From Caldilinea sp. CFX5 (GTDB taxonomy: Bacteria; Chloroflexota; Anaerolineae; Caldilineales; Caldilineaceae): a stretch of 64,000 nucleotides of DNA. The translations under genes were made by a program, and so were the position numbers. Location of the stretch: the NCBI GenBank assembly GCA_021405325.1, contig QWII01000025.1, forward strand, positions 1-64,000. Direction: 5' to 3'. Shown here piece by piece: positions 42,075 through 51,696 of this stretch. The notes below the pieces were generated by a model that saw only the letters and a program-made list of their open reading frames with translations, was not told the origin of the DNA and searched no databases. Position 1 is the first letter of the stretch. Every line of letters begins with the position of its first letter.

Positions 42075-44846
42075 TCAGGCTTGCGCAAACCAACGACGAA
42101 TAACCTCGACTTGAAAACGGTAGCCGCTTTCAACCGTCTCGATCAGTTCGCGGCGTAGGAGCAAAGCAAGCGTTTGGTGCAACTCGTCAGGCTCACATTC
42201 GGCATCAAGTAAGCTTTCCCAAGCCCGCGGTTTGTTCTCCTCTTGTTTAGCCAGCCGCTGCAATAGCTGCACCCCTGTTGCATCCACTTGATGCAGCGCA
42301 ATATCAGCAAAAAATTGGCGACCACGGGTCAGCATCATCGGCACGGCCGCTTCCACATCGGCTATGGTGACATAGCGGCGGGTGCTGAGGGGGCCTTCAT
42401 TTTTCCCCAAGACGATTTCGCTACAGAGCAACTGCACCAGGTAGGGGTGCCCCCGTGTCAGCGCCAGAACCTGCTGACTGGCGTCCGGGGCGTAGACCAA
42501 TGGAAAGTCTTGAATCGGCTGCTCGATCAGTTGGCGCGCTTCCGACGCACGGAGATAGCTCAGATGCACCATTTGGGCATTGATCAGGTAGCTTGACCAA
42601 CGAGCAAATTCGTCCAGTGTATGGGAACCGGCCAGCAACAATTTGAAGCGTTCCCGATGTTGAATGATATGACGCAACGTACCTAACACGGCTTCATCAC
42701 TCAACCGGCCTTTGCGCAAGGCGCTGTCCAACGCCTCAAATTCGTCCAGGGCCAACAGCAGGGTTGTGCGGCCTTGGGTCACCGCGGCGGCTTCCACGCT
42801 GTCGAGCCAGTCATCAAAGACGGTAAAGGGATCACTAGCCAATGCCTCCCGGTTAAGTTGGGTGAGCGTCAGCTTCTGTTGCTGGGCGGAGGTGTAGATC
42901 GCTTTGGCAATGTTGTAGAGAAAACCGGCATGATCGGTCGCCAGCGCCACCGGCCCTTGCAGATCGACAAGCAACGGAACAATGCGGTGGGGCAACAACC
43001 AGCGCAGGTTATAGAGCAGCGATGTCTTGCCCATGCGCCGTTGTCCATAGAGCAGCAGGGGCGGATGGTTGGTATCTTGCAGCAGTTGTTCAATGCGGGC
43101 GCTAATGTCGGTGCGTCCCACAAAAATCTCCTGGTGCTTGGTCAATGGCACGCCGACCACATAGGGATTGGGAATTTCGCTACGCAACTCCGCTACCACC
43201 GTCAATTGTTGCACATAGCCGGCAACCGTCTGCCGCCAGCCGTGGGCAATTGGTTGAAAGCGCTGGGCATAGGGGTCGGTGCTGCGCGTTAAATCGAGCA
43301 AGAGGCCGTTCAACTCCTGTTCGACCGCGGTGAGTACCAGGCGCTGATTGTACGTGCTGATCTGGCTCAGGCCAACCGCAATGTCATTGCCGGCGCTGCT
43401 AAAGCGACGCAGCAGGGCGCTGACCGGCCCTTCCAGGTCGCCGGCGGTTAAGCCGCTGCGCATGGCGGCGATCTGCTCAATGGTCACGCAACGTTCCAAC
43501 CGGCGCGCATCCAGTTCAATTTGCGCAGCACGCGCCGCCCACCGTTGCCGACTGGCGCTAATATAATCAAGGGCAGCCTGCCCGTCAACGGGGTTACGCT
43601 CCATCAGCAAGAGTAAGTGGTCATCCAACCCATAAAGGGGCAGGAATTGCAGTTCATCCCAAAAGGCAGCGTGCCAGAATAAATAGGTAGCGTTTGGCGC
43701 CTGCTGCTCGCGCTCCAGGCGGAGTAAGAGCGTATTCCACGCCGCCTCAAACGGATAGAAAAGTAGCGGTCGCCACCAGGCCATGCTAATGCCGAGAAGG
43801 GTAAGGCCGCTACCAACGGTGAGGTTGATTGCCAGCGCATAGAAATCAACCAAATTATCAGCGATCGAGTGAATCGCCAGACTGGTCAGTGCGCCGGCAA
43901 TGACCCCGGCCCATTCACCGGCCAAGCGTTCCACCAGCACGTAGGGCAAAACAAACAAGGCAATGTAGAGAAAGGCCGTAATCACACTATAGCCGGCGAT
44001 CAGTTCTTGACCACCCGGATTGCGCTCGAAGGCGCCGCCGACATTGCCATAGAGAGCGGCAATATAGAGCCAACAGAGTAGACCAACGCTGGCGCCTCCG
44101 CGCCAACTACGGGTACGCCAAGCCGCGGCCAACCCCAAGACGAGACCGGGAATGCCGCCTACAGCCAAACCAAGCGCCTGGCCCGTCACCAGATCGGCTT
44201 GATTGGCCTGAATGAGGGTGACAATAGCCGCCACAAAACCGGCTGACAACAGCAAGCTCGCCAAAAAGCCGAGGACAAAGCTGCCGGCCTGACGAAGCAA
44301 CAGCGTCTTCACACTCAATTGAGTCAAATTACCAGTAATATAGATGATGAGGGCGCTCGTCACACCAAAGACGAGGGCAAAGTGGGGACCGGCGACAATA
44401 TCCAGCGCGATCAGATGGGGCGTTCCCCAGATGAGGCCAAAGGTCAGGCCGGTGGCAATGGCGACCACCATGCCCGCAGCGGCGCTAACGACGGCGCCAA
44501 CAATCAAACCCAGGCTGCACCCCAAAGCCCAGCCAAAGAGGGCCAAGGGATCGAGCCAGTTTGCCAGCCAGACGCTCACGCTCAAGGCAAGGCCGATAAA
44601 GACAGGCCAGGCAAAATAGCCAATCCACAACAGATGTTGCAGCAAGGGGTTGCGCCAGTGCGACCAGGCTAGGCCGGCCAGACAAAATTGGGGCGCAAGC
44701 GCCGGATCGATACGCACAAGATAGGTGCGCCAGGCCGCTGGTTGTAGGAAAAGCCAAAGTGGCGCTTGCCAAACGCTGCGCCTGTGGAAAGCGTTGGCTG
44801 GTGTACCCAATTGGTCACTGTAGGAAGGTGGTATTGTCGTGTCCAT
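42075..44846 (-). CDS. Polytopic membrane protein with C-terminal STAND-type P-loop ATPase
   Basis: The protein has 923 residues. Residues about 70-390 contain roughly ten hydrophobic helices, e.g. LIVGAVVSAAAGMVVAIATG. Residues 390-560 form a helical linker. The ATPase starts with the STAND-like lead FVGRTDISARIEQLL, Walker A GQRRMGKTS (601-609) and Walker B LLLALDEFEALD (from 696), with GHPYLVQLLC (GLPL-like). A winged helix closes the protein. The gene lies last in a three-gene array after a solute-binding protein and another P-loop ATPase. This suggests a membrane switch that couples an external signal to cytosolic ATPase activity. I know no characterised homologue. Confidence 0.85.
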   Translation of the reverse strand: MDTTIPPSYSDQLGTPANAFHRRSVWQAPLWLFLQPAAWRTYLVRIDPALAPQFCLAGLAWSHWRNPLLQHLLWIGYFAWPVFIGLALSVSVWLANWLDPLALFGWALGCSLGLIVGAVVSAAAGMVVAIATGLTFGLIWGTPHLIALDIVAGPHFALVFGVTSALIIYITGNLTQLSVKTLLLRQAGSFVLGFLASLLLSAGFVAAIVTLIQANQADLVTGQALGLAVGGIPGLVLGLAAAWRTRSWRGGASVGLLCWLYIAALYGNVGGAFERNPGGQELIAGYSVITAFLYIALFVLPYVLVERLAGEWAGVIAGALTSLAIHSIADNLVDFYALAINLTVGSGLTLLGISMAWWRPLLFYPFEAAWNTLLLRLEREQQAPNATYLFWHAAFWDELQFLPLYGLDDHLLLLMERNPVDGQAALDYISASRQRWAARAAQIELDARRLERCVTIEQIAAMRSGLTAGDLEGPVSALLRRFSSAGNDIAVGLSQISTYNQRLVLTAVEQELNGLLLDLTRSTDPYAQRFQPIAHGWRQTVAGYVQQLTVVAELRSEIPNPYVVGVPLTKHQEIFVGRTDISARIEQLLQDTNHPPLLLYGQRRMGKTSLLYNLRWLLPHRIVPLLVDLQGPVALATDHAGFLYNIAKAIYTSAQQQKLTLTQLNREALASDPFTVFDDWLDSVEAAAVTQGRTTLLLALDEFEALDSALRKGRLSDEAVLGTLRHIIQHRERFKLLLAGSHTLDEFARWSSYLINAQMVHLSYLRASEARQLIEQPIQDFPLVYAPDASQQVLALTRGHPYLVQLLCSEIVLGKNEGPLSTRRYVTIADVEAAVPMMLTRGRQFFADIALHQVDATGVQLLQRLAKQEENKPRAWESLLDAECEPDELHQTLALLLRRELIETVESGYRFQVEVIRRWFAQA

Positions 44847-44867
44847 AGCGGGGCTTGCTCTTGATTC

Positions 44868-46316
44868 TTATTCGACGACCAAGGCATCACCCAATGTCTC
44901 ACGCAGCCGTTGTACGGCATTGGCAGCAGCCACGTCTGGCGGCAACTCGCCACGCTCGACCTTTTCCATAAATTCGACCAAAAGTGGCGTATAGGGTGTC
45001 GCCGCCAGCAGGGTGGCCTTCCGGCGACTGTCGGCAACCGCATAGTTCCACATGTAGGCTACACCTTTATTAAATGGGTCGGTTGTATAGGTCGGTTTTT
45101 GCACTTCTGACTGAAGGATGGTCTGTTCACCCGTGGTCATCCCCAAATTGACATTGATCGCTGGGGTTGCGGTCTGGGCCAAGACGGCGCAAGCTGCATC
45201 CTGATAGGTGCGACCGGACGCTTTTTCAGCAACAACTACATAGTACGTGGCGCTATTCCACAAAGCGTGACCGGCTACGCCGGGCTGGGCCGAAGGGAAG
45301 AGCGCATAGCCCACTGTGCGCAGTTGATAGGCCAAACCGCCCAGATCGTTTACATAGTTTACTGTCCATTCTCGCCAATCACTGGTATTGGCCGTCCAGA
45401 AGAGTACCCGACCCTGCATCACGGCATCATGCCAAAGGTTGCCATTCTGCCAGGTGTCACCTGCGCTCTCGGCAAAGTTTGGCAAGGTGATCTGCTCCAT
45501 TGTGAGCCGGTGGCGAAGTGCATAGGTTTTGACTAATGCCTTCTGTGTGATGACCCGCTTTTCCTGGTCGGCATCATACAGCCGCCCACCATAGGCAAGG
45601 TAGATCAGTTGGAGCATGTGGTCTCTGTAAAGGTGGGGCCAATAACCGAAGCCTGGCTCAACAACGCCGGCAACAATGGCCTGTTGGGCTGTCATTACCA
45701 GATCGTCCAGGGTAAAGTTGCCCGTTTTGATTTGATCCGGTAGCTCCTTGATCTGCCGGTCCGACCAACCTAGCGCCTTGAGTTTTGCTTTATTGAAGTA
45801 GAGAATCTCCAATCGCACATTAACCGGAATACCCCACACCTGATTTTGCCACAACTGAGTCGTCCACAGTTGCTCAATCACATTAGTAAATCCAGTATGC
45901 TGGGTGCGGCAGCGATCCAGGGGAACAAGATAGCCAGCGTTGCTCCAGTCCACCAGATCACCAATGTTGGCAACGGTAATATCCGGCGCCCTACCGGCCT
46001 GGGCCGCCTGGGCAAATTGTAGTCGAAACGCATCCGATAACATACTGAGCGGTTTGGCGACGACGGCAATCTTCGGCTCAACAAGCTGTCGGGCGGCGAC
46101 AACCGGGCCAAAGGCTCGTCCACAATATTGGCCATAAGCGACTGCCCACAACTGGAGTTGGATGGTCTCTGCCGCAAGCGGAGAAGCCGCTTGAACGGGA
46201 TAGCCACAATAGGCTTCCGGCGGCAACGAAACCGAACGCGCCGTGTAAGAACGCGCAATCAGGATGAAGGTGAGCAACAGCAAAGCAAAGCTGGCGATAA
46301 AGCGGAATGCAGTCAT
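44868..46316 (-). CDS. ABC-type extracellular solute-binding protein without permease
   Basis: The protein has 482 residues, from the ATG at 46316. It starts with an uncleaved-looking hydrophobic anchor (FIASFALLLLTFILIA), then APDITVANIGDLVDWSNAGYLVPLD, WGIPVNVRLEILYFNKAKLKALGW and a two-lobed alpha/beta pattern typical of sugar-type (family 1) binding proteins. Neither a permease nor an ABC ATPase is near. Instead it is sandwiched between two P-loop ATPase genes on the same strand, 23 bp after one and 21 bp before the other. It should bind a ligand outside the membrane and may report to the membrane ATPase. Confidence 0.85.
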   Translation of the reverse strand: MTAFRFIASFALLLLTFILIARSYTARSVSLPPEAYCGYPVQAASPLAAETIQLQLWAVAYGQYCGRAFGPVVAARQLVEPKIAVVAKPLSMLSDAFRLQFAQAAQAGRAPDITVANIGDLVDWSNAGYLVPLDRCRTQHTGFTNVIEQLWTTQLWQNQVWGIPVNVRLEILYFNKAKLKALGWSDRQIKELPDQIKTGNFTLDDLVMTAQQAIVAGVVEPGFGYWPHLYRDHMLQLIYLAYGGRLYDADQEKRVITQKALVKTYALRHRLTMEQITLPNFAESAGDTWQNGNLWHDAVMQGRVLFWTANTSDWREWTVNYVNDLGGLAYQLRTVGYALFPSAQPGVAGHALWNSATYYVVVAEKASGRTYQDAACAVLAQTATPAINVNLGMTTGEQTILQSEVQKPTYTTDPFNKGVAYMWNYAVADSRRKATLLAATPYTPLLVEFMEKVERGELPPDVAAANAVQRLRETLGDALVVE

Positions 46317-46339
46317 CGTTGTTGCCTGTCTGGAAGGCA

Positions 46340-47524
46340 TTACGCGAGCAAGTAACGAAACGGCGCAATACGACGTAAACCTGCTTCTTGCCACTGTGGC
46401 TCAGCTTCCGCTCCTTCCAATGCGTGCAGCCGTTCCTGACAGAGGTGTTGCAACAGACAGGGCCACAAGCCGCTCTGCGCCAAAATCCATTCCACATCGG
46501 CGTCGGGAAAGGGGATCGGGGCATTGGCAATCAATTCACGCGCCTCCGTTTCGGTCAATGGCCCTAAGTCCACCTGATTGAAGAGATTGAAAAAGGGCGA
46601 GCTTTTGCCCGCATCCTCGGCCAATGCTTCTGGCGGCGCATGGGCGGCCAGCAGAAAAGCCAGGTTGCCCTCAGTGACATGGTTGAGCAGGGAGCGCATA
46701 CTCCACCAAAAATCCTGATCCAGTTCCGGCGCTTGCAACGCCGCCCCCAACTCATCCATCAGGATAATGGTTGGTCGTTGCCAGGTGTGATCGACCAGCC
46801 GCTCCATACATAGATCCAGCGTGCAGGGTTCCGGGATCGGCAATTCCAGGCTCTGCAACAGATAGCGCAAGAGGCTACTTCGCTTGCGCATCCGCACATC
46901 CTGAAAATCAATGCGCAGCCAATCATACTGTTCCGGCGCCGGCAGCCAATCCTGTTTCTGACCAGGCCGCAGGAGGGCCGGCGGCGTGAGCGTAATCTTT
47001 TGCAGGTAGTGCAACAGCGATGTTTTGCCGCTGCGGCGCGGGCCAACCAGCGTGATCTGGTGCAAGGGCGAGCGCCGCCACCAGGAGAAAATCCGGGTCA
47101 ACGTGCGCGTGCGGCCAAAGAATTGGCGCGGCTGCGTAATCGGCGGGCCGGCGACAAAAACTTCCTCTTCTAACGCCTCCGGTCTGCTCCTGTGTAGGTG
47201 CGGTTTATTGGTAACGGCAGGCGCAGCCATCACCTGTGCCATGACAGCTTCAGGATTGGGATGCCCGCCATAACGCAAGAAACGGCCACATTCCTGCTCG
47301 TTCAGGCCGTGGCGGCGCACCAATTCGCGCGCCAATGTTTCCAGGTCGCTGCGTTCTGACGGCACATGGCCCTTGCGCAGATAGGCAATGAAGGAGCCGC
47401 CGTCACGCAGCAAGGTGTAGCCCAACTCATCCTGGATCACCTCCAGATTTTTGTCTTCGATGGCCTTGATCCGGCGCACCGCCAGGGTCAACAACTCGGC
47501 AAATTGTGCGGGTAATTCTTTCAT
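46340..47524 (-). CDS. P-loop STAND-type ATPase with N-terminal HTH-like domain
   Basis: The protein has 394 residues. The ATG at 47524 follows AAGGTG, while a GTG at 47581 lacks a site. Residues 8-90 are a helical, possibly DNA-binding domain (EDKNLEVIQDELGYTLLRDG, then RKGHVPSERSDLETLARELV). The ATPase has the lead FFGRTRTLTRIFSWW, Walker A GPRRSGKTS (161-169) and Walker B IILMDELGAAL (253-263), and its lead sequence resembles that of the membrane ATPase at 42075. It heads the cassette with a solute-binding protein and that membrane ATPase. It could be the cytosolic output or a recruited partner. Confidence 0.85.
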   Translation of the reverse strand: MKELPAQFAELLTLAVRRIKAIEDKNLEVIQDELGYTLLRDGGSFIAYLRKGHVPSERSDLETLARELVRRHGLNEQECGRFLRYGGHPNPEAVMAQVMAAPAVTNKPHLHRSRPEALEEEVFVAGPPITQPRQFFGRTRTLTRIFSWWRRSPLHQITLVGPRRSGKTSLLHYLQKITLTPPALLRPGQKQDWLPAPEQYDWLRIDFQDVRMRKRSSLLRYLLQSLELPIPEPCTLDLCMERLVDHTWQRPTIILMDELGAALQAPELDQDFWWSMRSLLNHVTEGNLAFLLAAHAPPEALAEDAGKSSPFFNLFNQVDLGPLTETEARELIANAPIPFPDADVEWILAQSGLWPCLLQHLCQERLHALEGAEAEPQWQEAGLRRIAPFRYLLA

Positions 47525-47685
47525 GGTCGCACACCTTGACTCCAAAAATTGGGAGTATTTTTTGGGAGCTGCGCTGCCCACTCCCAGCAGTTATCTCATC
47601 ATAGCATGAAATTCCGACAGTCCATAACATAAAAAGGAAGGGTAAAACGATGACTAGCCTACTCACAATCATCTGCGCCGACCCG

Positions 47686-48915
47686 TCAGTCGGTTCGGGC
47701 GGCGGTAACCGGTGACGTAGCGTTTGTAGCAGCCAAGGCGGCTTGCCAGTGAGCCGTCACCTTTGCCTGCCAATACGAATAGGCCGGATTGGCGGCGATT
47801 TGCGGCAAGCGGTCAAGCGCCTGGCGCAAGTAGCGCAGCGCTAACGCAACCTTGCCTTGCTGGAGATAGGTCAACGCCAGTTCATCGGTGACATTGATCA
47901 ACTCCAGGTGATTGTCCACTTGCTCGTTCAGGGCCAGGCTGCGCAAAAAGGCTTGTTCCGCTTCCGACCACTGGCCCAACAGACGCAGCGCAATGCCGCA
48001 ATTGTTATAGAGCATCGCCAGATGCAACTGATCCTGGACGCGAAGAAAGACCGCTTCCGCTGGCGTAAAACAGGTGAGGGCAGCGTGGGCATCGCCTAAA
48101 ACGAGATGGACAACGCCCAGGTTCATCCGCGCCACTGCCTGATCATACGCATCATCAATGGCGGCAAAGCGGCGAATCGCCTCGGCATAAGAGGCGAGGG
48201 CGGCGCTGTATTTCCCTTGCATCTGCCACGCAGCAGCCAGATCCCGTAACCGGCGAGCAAGCTGGCGTTCGTTGCCTTGTTGCTGGGCAATGGCTAAGGC
48301 TTGTTCAAAATAAGCAACGGCGTCCGGCCAATCACGCCGATCATAGGCGCGCCACCCCAAGACTACATAACTGGCGGCGCGCTCCGGGTGCGCCGGCGGC
48401 AAAGAGGCCAACGCTTCCTGCGCCAACGTCACCGGATCGCCGACCGCCGGGTGTAATCGGGCCAGAAAGGCCAGCCGATTGAGGGCGCGTGCCTGCTGCT
48501 CCCGGTCGCCACTTTCGGCAAAGGCTGCGGCGGCCATAAAAGAATCATGGGCGGCTTGATAGTTGTTGCGCAATTGCAATAGATAGCCCAAATGGAGATG
48601 GAGTTCCCCTGCCGCGCCGTCGTCACCCAGCGTCTCTGCCTGGACAACCCCTTTTTGCAGATAAGGGATCCACTCATCGCGCAAGCCAGCCTGTTCCAAC
48701 TTGGGGGCCAGGGTCAGGAGCAAGGCCCGCGTCTCTGACCAGGCGTCAGGGGTATGTAGGGCAAAACTCAATGTATGGAGGGCTTGGGTACAGAGATCGG
48801 TGGGCAGGGGCGATGGCGACGGCGGTACAAGCGCCAGCAAATAGGTGATATTGCGCGTTAAATAGCGGGTAAATTTGGCTGGGTCGAACGAAAGGGGTTC
48901 GGTCTCACACATCAT
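47686..48915 (-). CDS. TPR-repeat protein, sensor half of split STAND cassette 2
   Basis: The protein has 409 residues; I chose the ATG at 48915, 16 bp after the NB-ARC gene ends (ATG 48912 is also possible). FTRYLTRNITYLLALV, ALHTLSFALHTP and LLLTLAPKLEQAG align with the cap of the TPR protein at 29926. About seven TPR helix pairs follow, e.g. AVAYFEQALAIAQQQGN. Codon composition is uniform along the gene, unlike its paralogue. It probably works with the adjacent NB-ARC ATPase. Confidence 0.83.
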   Translation of the reverse strand: MMCETEPLSFDPAKFTRYLTRNITYLLALVPPSPSPLPTDLCTQALHTLSFALHTPDAWSETRALLLTLAPKLEQAGLRDEWIPYLQKGVVQAETLGDDGAAGELHLHLGYLLQLRNNYQAAHDSFMAAAAFAESGDREQQARALNRLAFLARLHPAVGDPVTLAQEALASLPPAHPERAASYVVLGWRAYDRRDWPDAVAYFEQALAIAQQQGNERQLARRLRDLAAAWQMQGKYSAALASYAEAIRRFAAIDDAYDQAVARMNLGVVHLVLGDAHAALTCFTPAEAVFLRVQDQLHLAMLYNNCGIALRLLGQWSEAEQAFLRSLALNEQVDNHLELINVTDELALTYLQQGKVALALRYLRQALDRLPQIAANPAYSYWQAKVTAHWQAALAATNATSPVTAARTD

Positions 48916-48931
48916 TCTGCTTGCCCGTTCA

Positions 48932-50374
48932 CTACGCGCCTTGCCAGCGGAGCACCTGCTCTTGCAAGAAGGTTCTGGTGAGGCTATGAATGGTATAGCG
49001 GCGTTCGTGCAGGTCTCCATGCATGTCAACCAGATTGAGCGTCACCAATTGTTCGAGCGCCGCACGCACCTCCTGTTCGGCCAGATCACTCATGGCGGCC
49101 AGCAGATCAAAGCGCCCGCCCTGTTCGCTGACCAGCGGCATGGTCATCAACACATCGCGCGCGGCGGCGTCCAATAAGAACCAGGCCTGACGGTAGATGA
49201 ACGCATAGAGCGCCTCAACATTGTCACTGCGCGCTGCCGCCAGATCCGCCAGGAGTAGGGCAAGCGGGTAGAAACGCAGTTGCCCGGTGAGCAAACGCAG
49301 CGCGAGCGGGTTGCCGCCAACGATGGTGTAGAGCGGTCGTAGATCAGCGTCCGCAGCGGCAGTAACGTGAGCAATGTTGCGCGCGTGCGCTTCCTGCCGC
49401 ACCAAGGCCAGCGCAGCGGTTTCCGGCAACTCCGGCACAGCCAGGTGATAGAGGTCAGGTTCGTCGAACAACGCCATGCGCGTGGTGAGCAGAAATTTGC
49501 TGGGGTTGGCCAGCCGCCGTAGGATGGGCAACAACTGCGCCAGATCCAGCACCGTTTCGAGATTGTCGATGACGACCAGATGAGGCCGGCTTTTAAGTTG
49601 CTGCGTTAACAGCGCCAACGTCTCGTCACTCGTGCGTGGGACGCGCTGCGCATCATCCCCCAACAACTGGTTTGTCAGCGCCGCAACCAGGGCATGGGTC
49701 GTCAGGGCGGGGCTGGGCAACGGCGTAATGGCGCCGCCGGCATTAAAGACCGTCTGGCGCGCCGTCACCCAGCCGATCTCATCCCAGACGGCGGTGGCAA
49801 TCAGGCGGCGCAGCACCTGATCGGCCAGTGCCGTCTTGCCAATGCCGCCGATGCCGGTGATGGCGAGGAGCCAGGGTGCGTCGTTCGTCAGCAGTAATGA
49901 CGTCAGGCGTTGCAACGCGTCCTCATTGCCGATGAGCTGGCCGTAGGTTGGCGGTTCAAGCCGTTGCATCATCCGGTCAGCATACTGTTGGCGTGCTTCC
50001 GCTTCCAACTGCGTCAGGATAGCGCTCAATAAGGGGAGCGCTTCCTTTTGCTTACGATAAAAGGTGGCCAGCGAGAGATGCAGGCGACGGGCAGCCATAT
50101 CGATCTTTTCCTGACCGAGCAAACGGCTTTGCAATAGCTGCGCATGGACTGGATGAGTGCGCGCCAGCACTGCCAGCGCCTGGCCCAATAGCTGGTTGAG
50201 CGCGTGCGCGGCGTCCCCATTGTGCGCTTGGGCCGCCTGGCGGAAAAGCCATAGCGCAGTCAAGGGCGTGAGGTCATTGTCCGCTTTTTGCCAGTTGGCA
50301 AGCACTTGCAGCAGCTTTGCGGTCAATGGCTCGGTGCTACTATGATAGACAACGAACTCGTCATTCGATGACAT
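48932..50374 (-). CDS. NB-ARC ATPase with HTH-like N-terminus, split STAND cassette 2
   Basis: The protein has 480 residues, from the ATG at 50374. It is a clear paralogue of the protein at 31116, with Walker A GIGGIGKTA at the same residues (174-182), LVVIDNLETV as Walker B, LPILRRLANPSKFLLTTR, GNPLALRLLTGQL, MPLVSEQGGRFDLL and the end RRYTIHSLTR. The HTH-like segment is IDMAARRLHLSLATFYRK. No sensor repeats are in cis; the TPR gene follows. The start region overlaps by seven bases the weak divergent ORF at 50368. Confidence 0.88.
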   Translation of the reverse strand: MSSNDEFVVYHSSTEPLTAKLLQVLANWQKADNDLTPLTALWLFRQAAQAHNGDAAHALNQLLGQALAVLARTHPVHAQLLQSRLLGQEKIDMAARRLHLSLATFYRKQKEALPLLSAILTQLEAEARQQYADRMMQRLEPPTYGQLIGNEDALQRLTSLLLTNDAPWLLAITGIGGIGKTALADQVLRRLIATAVWDEIGWVTARQTVFNAGGAITPLPSPALTTHALVAALTNQLLGDDAQRVPRTSDETLALLTQQLKSRPHLVVIDNLETVLDLAQLLPILRRLANPSKFLLTTRMALFDEPDLYHLAVPELPETAALALVRQEAHARNIAHVTAAADADLRPLYTIVGGNPLALRLLTGQLRFYPLALLLADLAAARSDNVEALYAFIYRQAWFLLDAAARDVLMTMPLVSEQGGRFDLLAAMSDLAEQEVRAALEQLVTLNLVDMHGDLHERRYTIHSLTRTFLQEQVLRWQGA

Positions 50375-50604
50375 TGGCAACTCTTGATGGCGAAATGATC
50401 CAACACCGCAGGTACAGTGGCGTCCGTATTCTATCACAAACAGCCGCCGACGGCAACCGATTGCGATACATCTCCGGCCCGACGCGCAAGGTGCATGTCT
50501 TTGCCAGCGACGAATCAATCACCGACTGGGGCACTGCGCAGGCAAAACGCAGCGTCGGCTCGAACTGGCACGCCTACTCCTCAGCAATTCAAGCTTGGCG
50601 ATAG
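50368..50604 (+). CDS. Doubtful 78-residue ORF
   Basis: The ORF reads MTLATLDGEMIQHRRYSGV to WHAYSSAIQAWR without a recognised domain or a good ribosome-binding site. It overlaps the start of the opposite-strand NB-ARC gene. It fills much of the gap before moxR and may be chance. I keep it only as a possibility. Confidence 0.22.
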   Translation: MTLATLDGEMIQHRRYSGVRILSQTAADGNRLRYISGPTRKVHVFASDESITDWGTAQAKRSVGSNWHAYSSAIQAWR

Positions 50605-50742
50605 GTGAAACTTGACAAGTTTTTCTATCATAAGCGCAGGCAAAGAATAAAGCAAAGTTTTCCCGGTTCGCTAAGTTCCTCAGGATCAGGTACAATATAT
50701 CCTAGCTTTGTTACCAGACTACCCAACGACGGGAGACATGAC

Positions 50743-51693
50743 ATGCAGGAAATTCAGCGGTTTGCCCAGGCGGTTATCCAGAATGTAGAAAAGGTGATCG
50801 TCGGCAAGACCGAGGTGGTGGAGACGTTGGTGATCGCCCTTCTCTGTGAGGGGCATGTGTTGCTGGAGGATGTGCCGGGTGTGGGCAAGACGATGTTGGC
50901 CCGTGCGCTGGCAGTGACGTTGGGCATTGACTTTCGGCGGCTGCAATGTACGCCCGATCTCTTGCCCAGTGATGTGACCGGGGTGAGCGTCTTTAACCAG
51001 GAGACACGCCACTTTCAATTTGTCCCCGGCCCGGCCTTTACCAATATTCTCCTCGCCGACGAGATCAACCGGGCGACGCCCAGAGCGCAGGCGTCCTTGC
51101 TCGAATGTATGGGTGAACGCCAGGTGACCGTCGATGGCGTGACCCGCCCCTTGCCGCGCCCCTTTCTCGTGCTGGCGACGCAAAATCCGGTCGAGTACGA
51201 AGGCACCTTCCCCCTGCCCGAAGCGCAACTTGACCGCTTTCTCTTCAAGGTGCGGCTGGGCTACCTCTCACCGGCACAGGAAGGGGCCATGTTGCTCAAC
51301 CTGGGCGGGCGCCATCCGATTGAGACGCTGACGGCCCAAAGCGAAGGCGTCACCATTCCCCAACTGGCCGAGCGGGTCTGGCAGGTGCATGTCGATGAGA
51401 GTCTGCGCAACTACATCGTCGCCCTGATTCAGGCCACCCGCACCCATAGTGAACTGGCGCTAGGCGCTAGTCCCCGCGGCACGCTGGCGCTCTACCGGGG
51501 TGCACAGGCGCGGGCGGCAGTCAAGGGCCGCGACTATGTCGAGCCGGATGATATTCAGGCGCTGATTCCCCTCACCCTGCCCCACCGCTGTATTGTACGC
51601 CCGGAGAGCCAGTTGCGCGGGCGCACGGCGGAGGCGATCATCGGGGAGATCATGACCAATACGCCACTGGATTTGGGCGATGTGGAACGATAA
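50743..51693 (+). CDS. MoxR-family AAA+ ATPase
   Basis: This 316-residue protein starts at the ATG at 50743 after GGGAG. It has Walker A EDVPGVGKT (42-50), Walker B NILLADEINRA, sensor-1 LATQNPVEYEGTFPLPEAQLDRF, and a C-terminal lid ending in TLPHRCIVRPESQLRGRTAE. MoxR proteins act as chaperone-like ATPases, often with DUF58 and vWA proteins. A DUF58 gene follows after three bases and a DUF4129 membrane protein after that, the standard operon. Confidence 0.94.
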   Translation: MQEIQRFAQAVIQNVEKVIVGKTEVVETLVIALLCEGHVLLEDVPGVGKTMLARALAVTLGIDFRRLQCTPDLLPSDVTGVSVFNQETRHFQFVPGPAFTNILLADEINRATPRAQASLLECMGERQVTVDGVTRPLPRPFLVLATQNPVEYEGTFPLPEAQLDRFLFKVRLGYLSPAQEGAMLLNLGGRHPIETLTAQSEGVTIPQLAERVWQVHVDESLRNYIVALIQATRTHSELALGASPRGTLALYRGAQARAAVKGRDYVEPDDIQALIPLTLPHRCIVRPESQLRGRTAEAIIGEIMTNTPLDLGDVER

Positions 51694-51696
51694 CTC

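Noticed and set aside
44868..46316. The solute-binding protein considered as part of a normal ABC sugar importer
   Set aside because: No permease or ABC-type ATPase (LSGGQ signature) occurs nearby. Both flanking ATPases lack ABC signatures.
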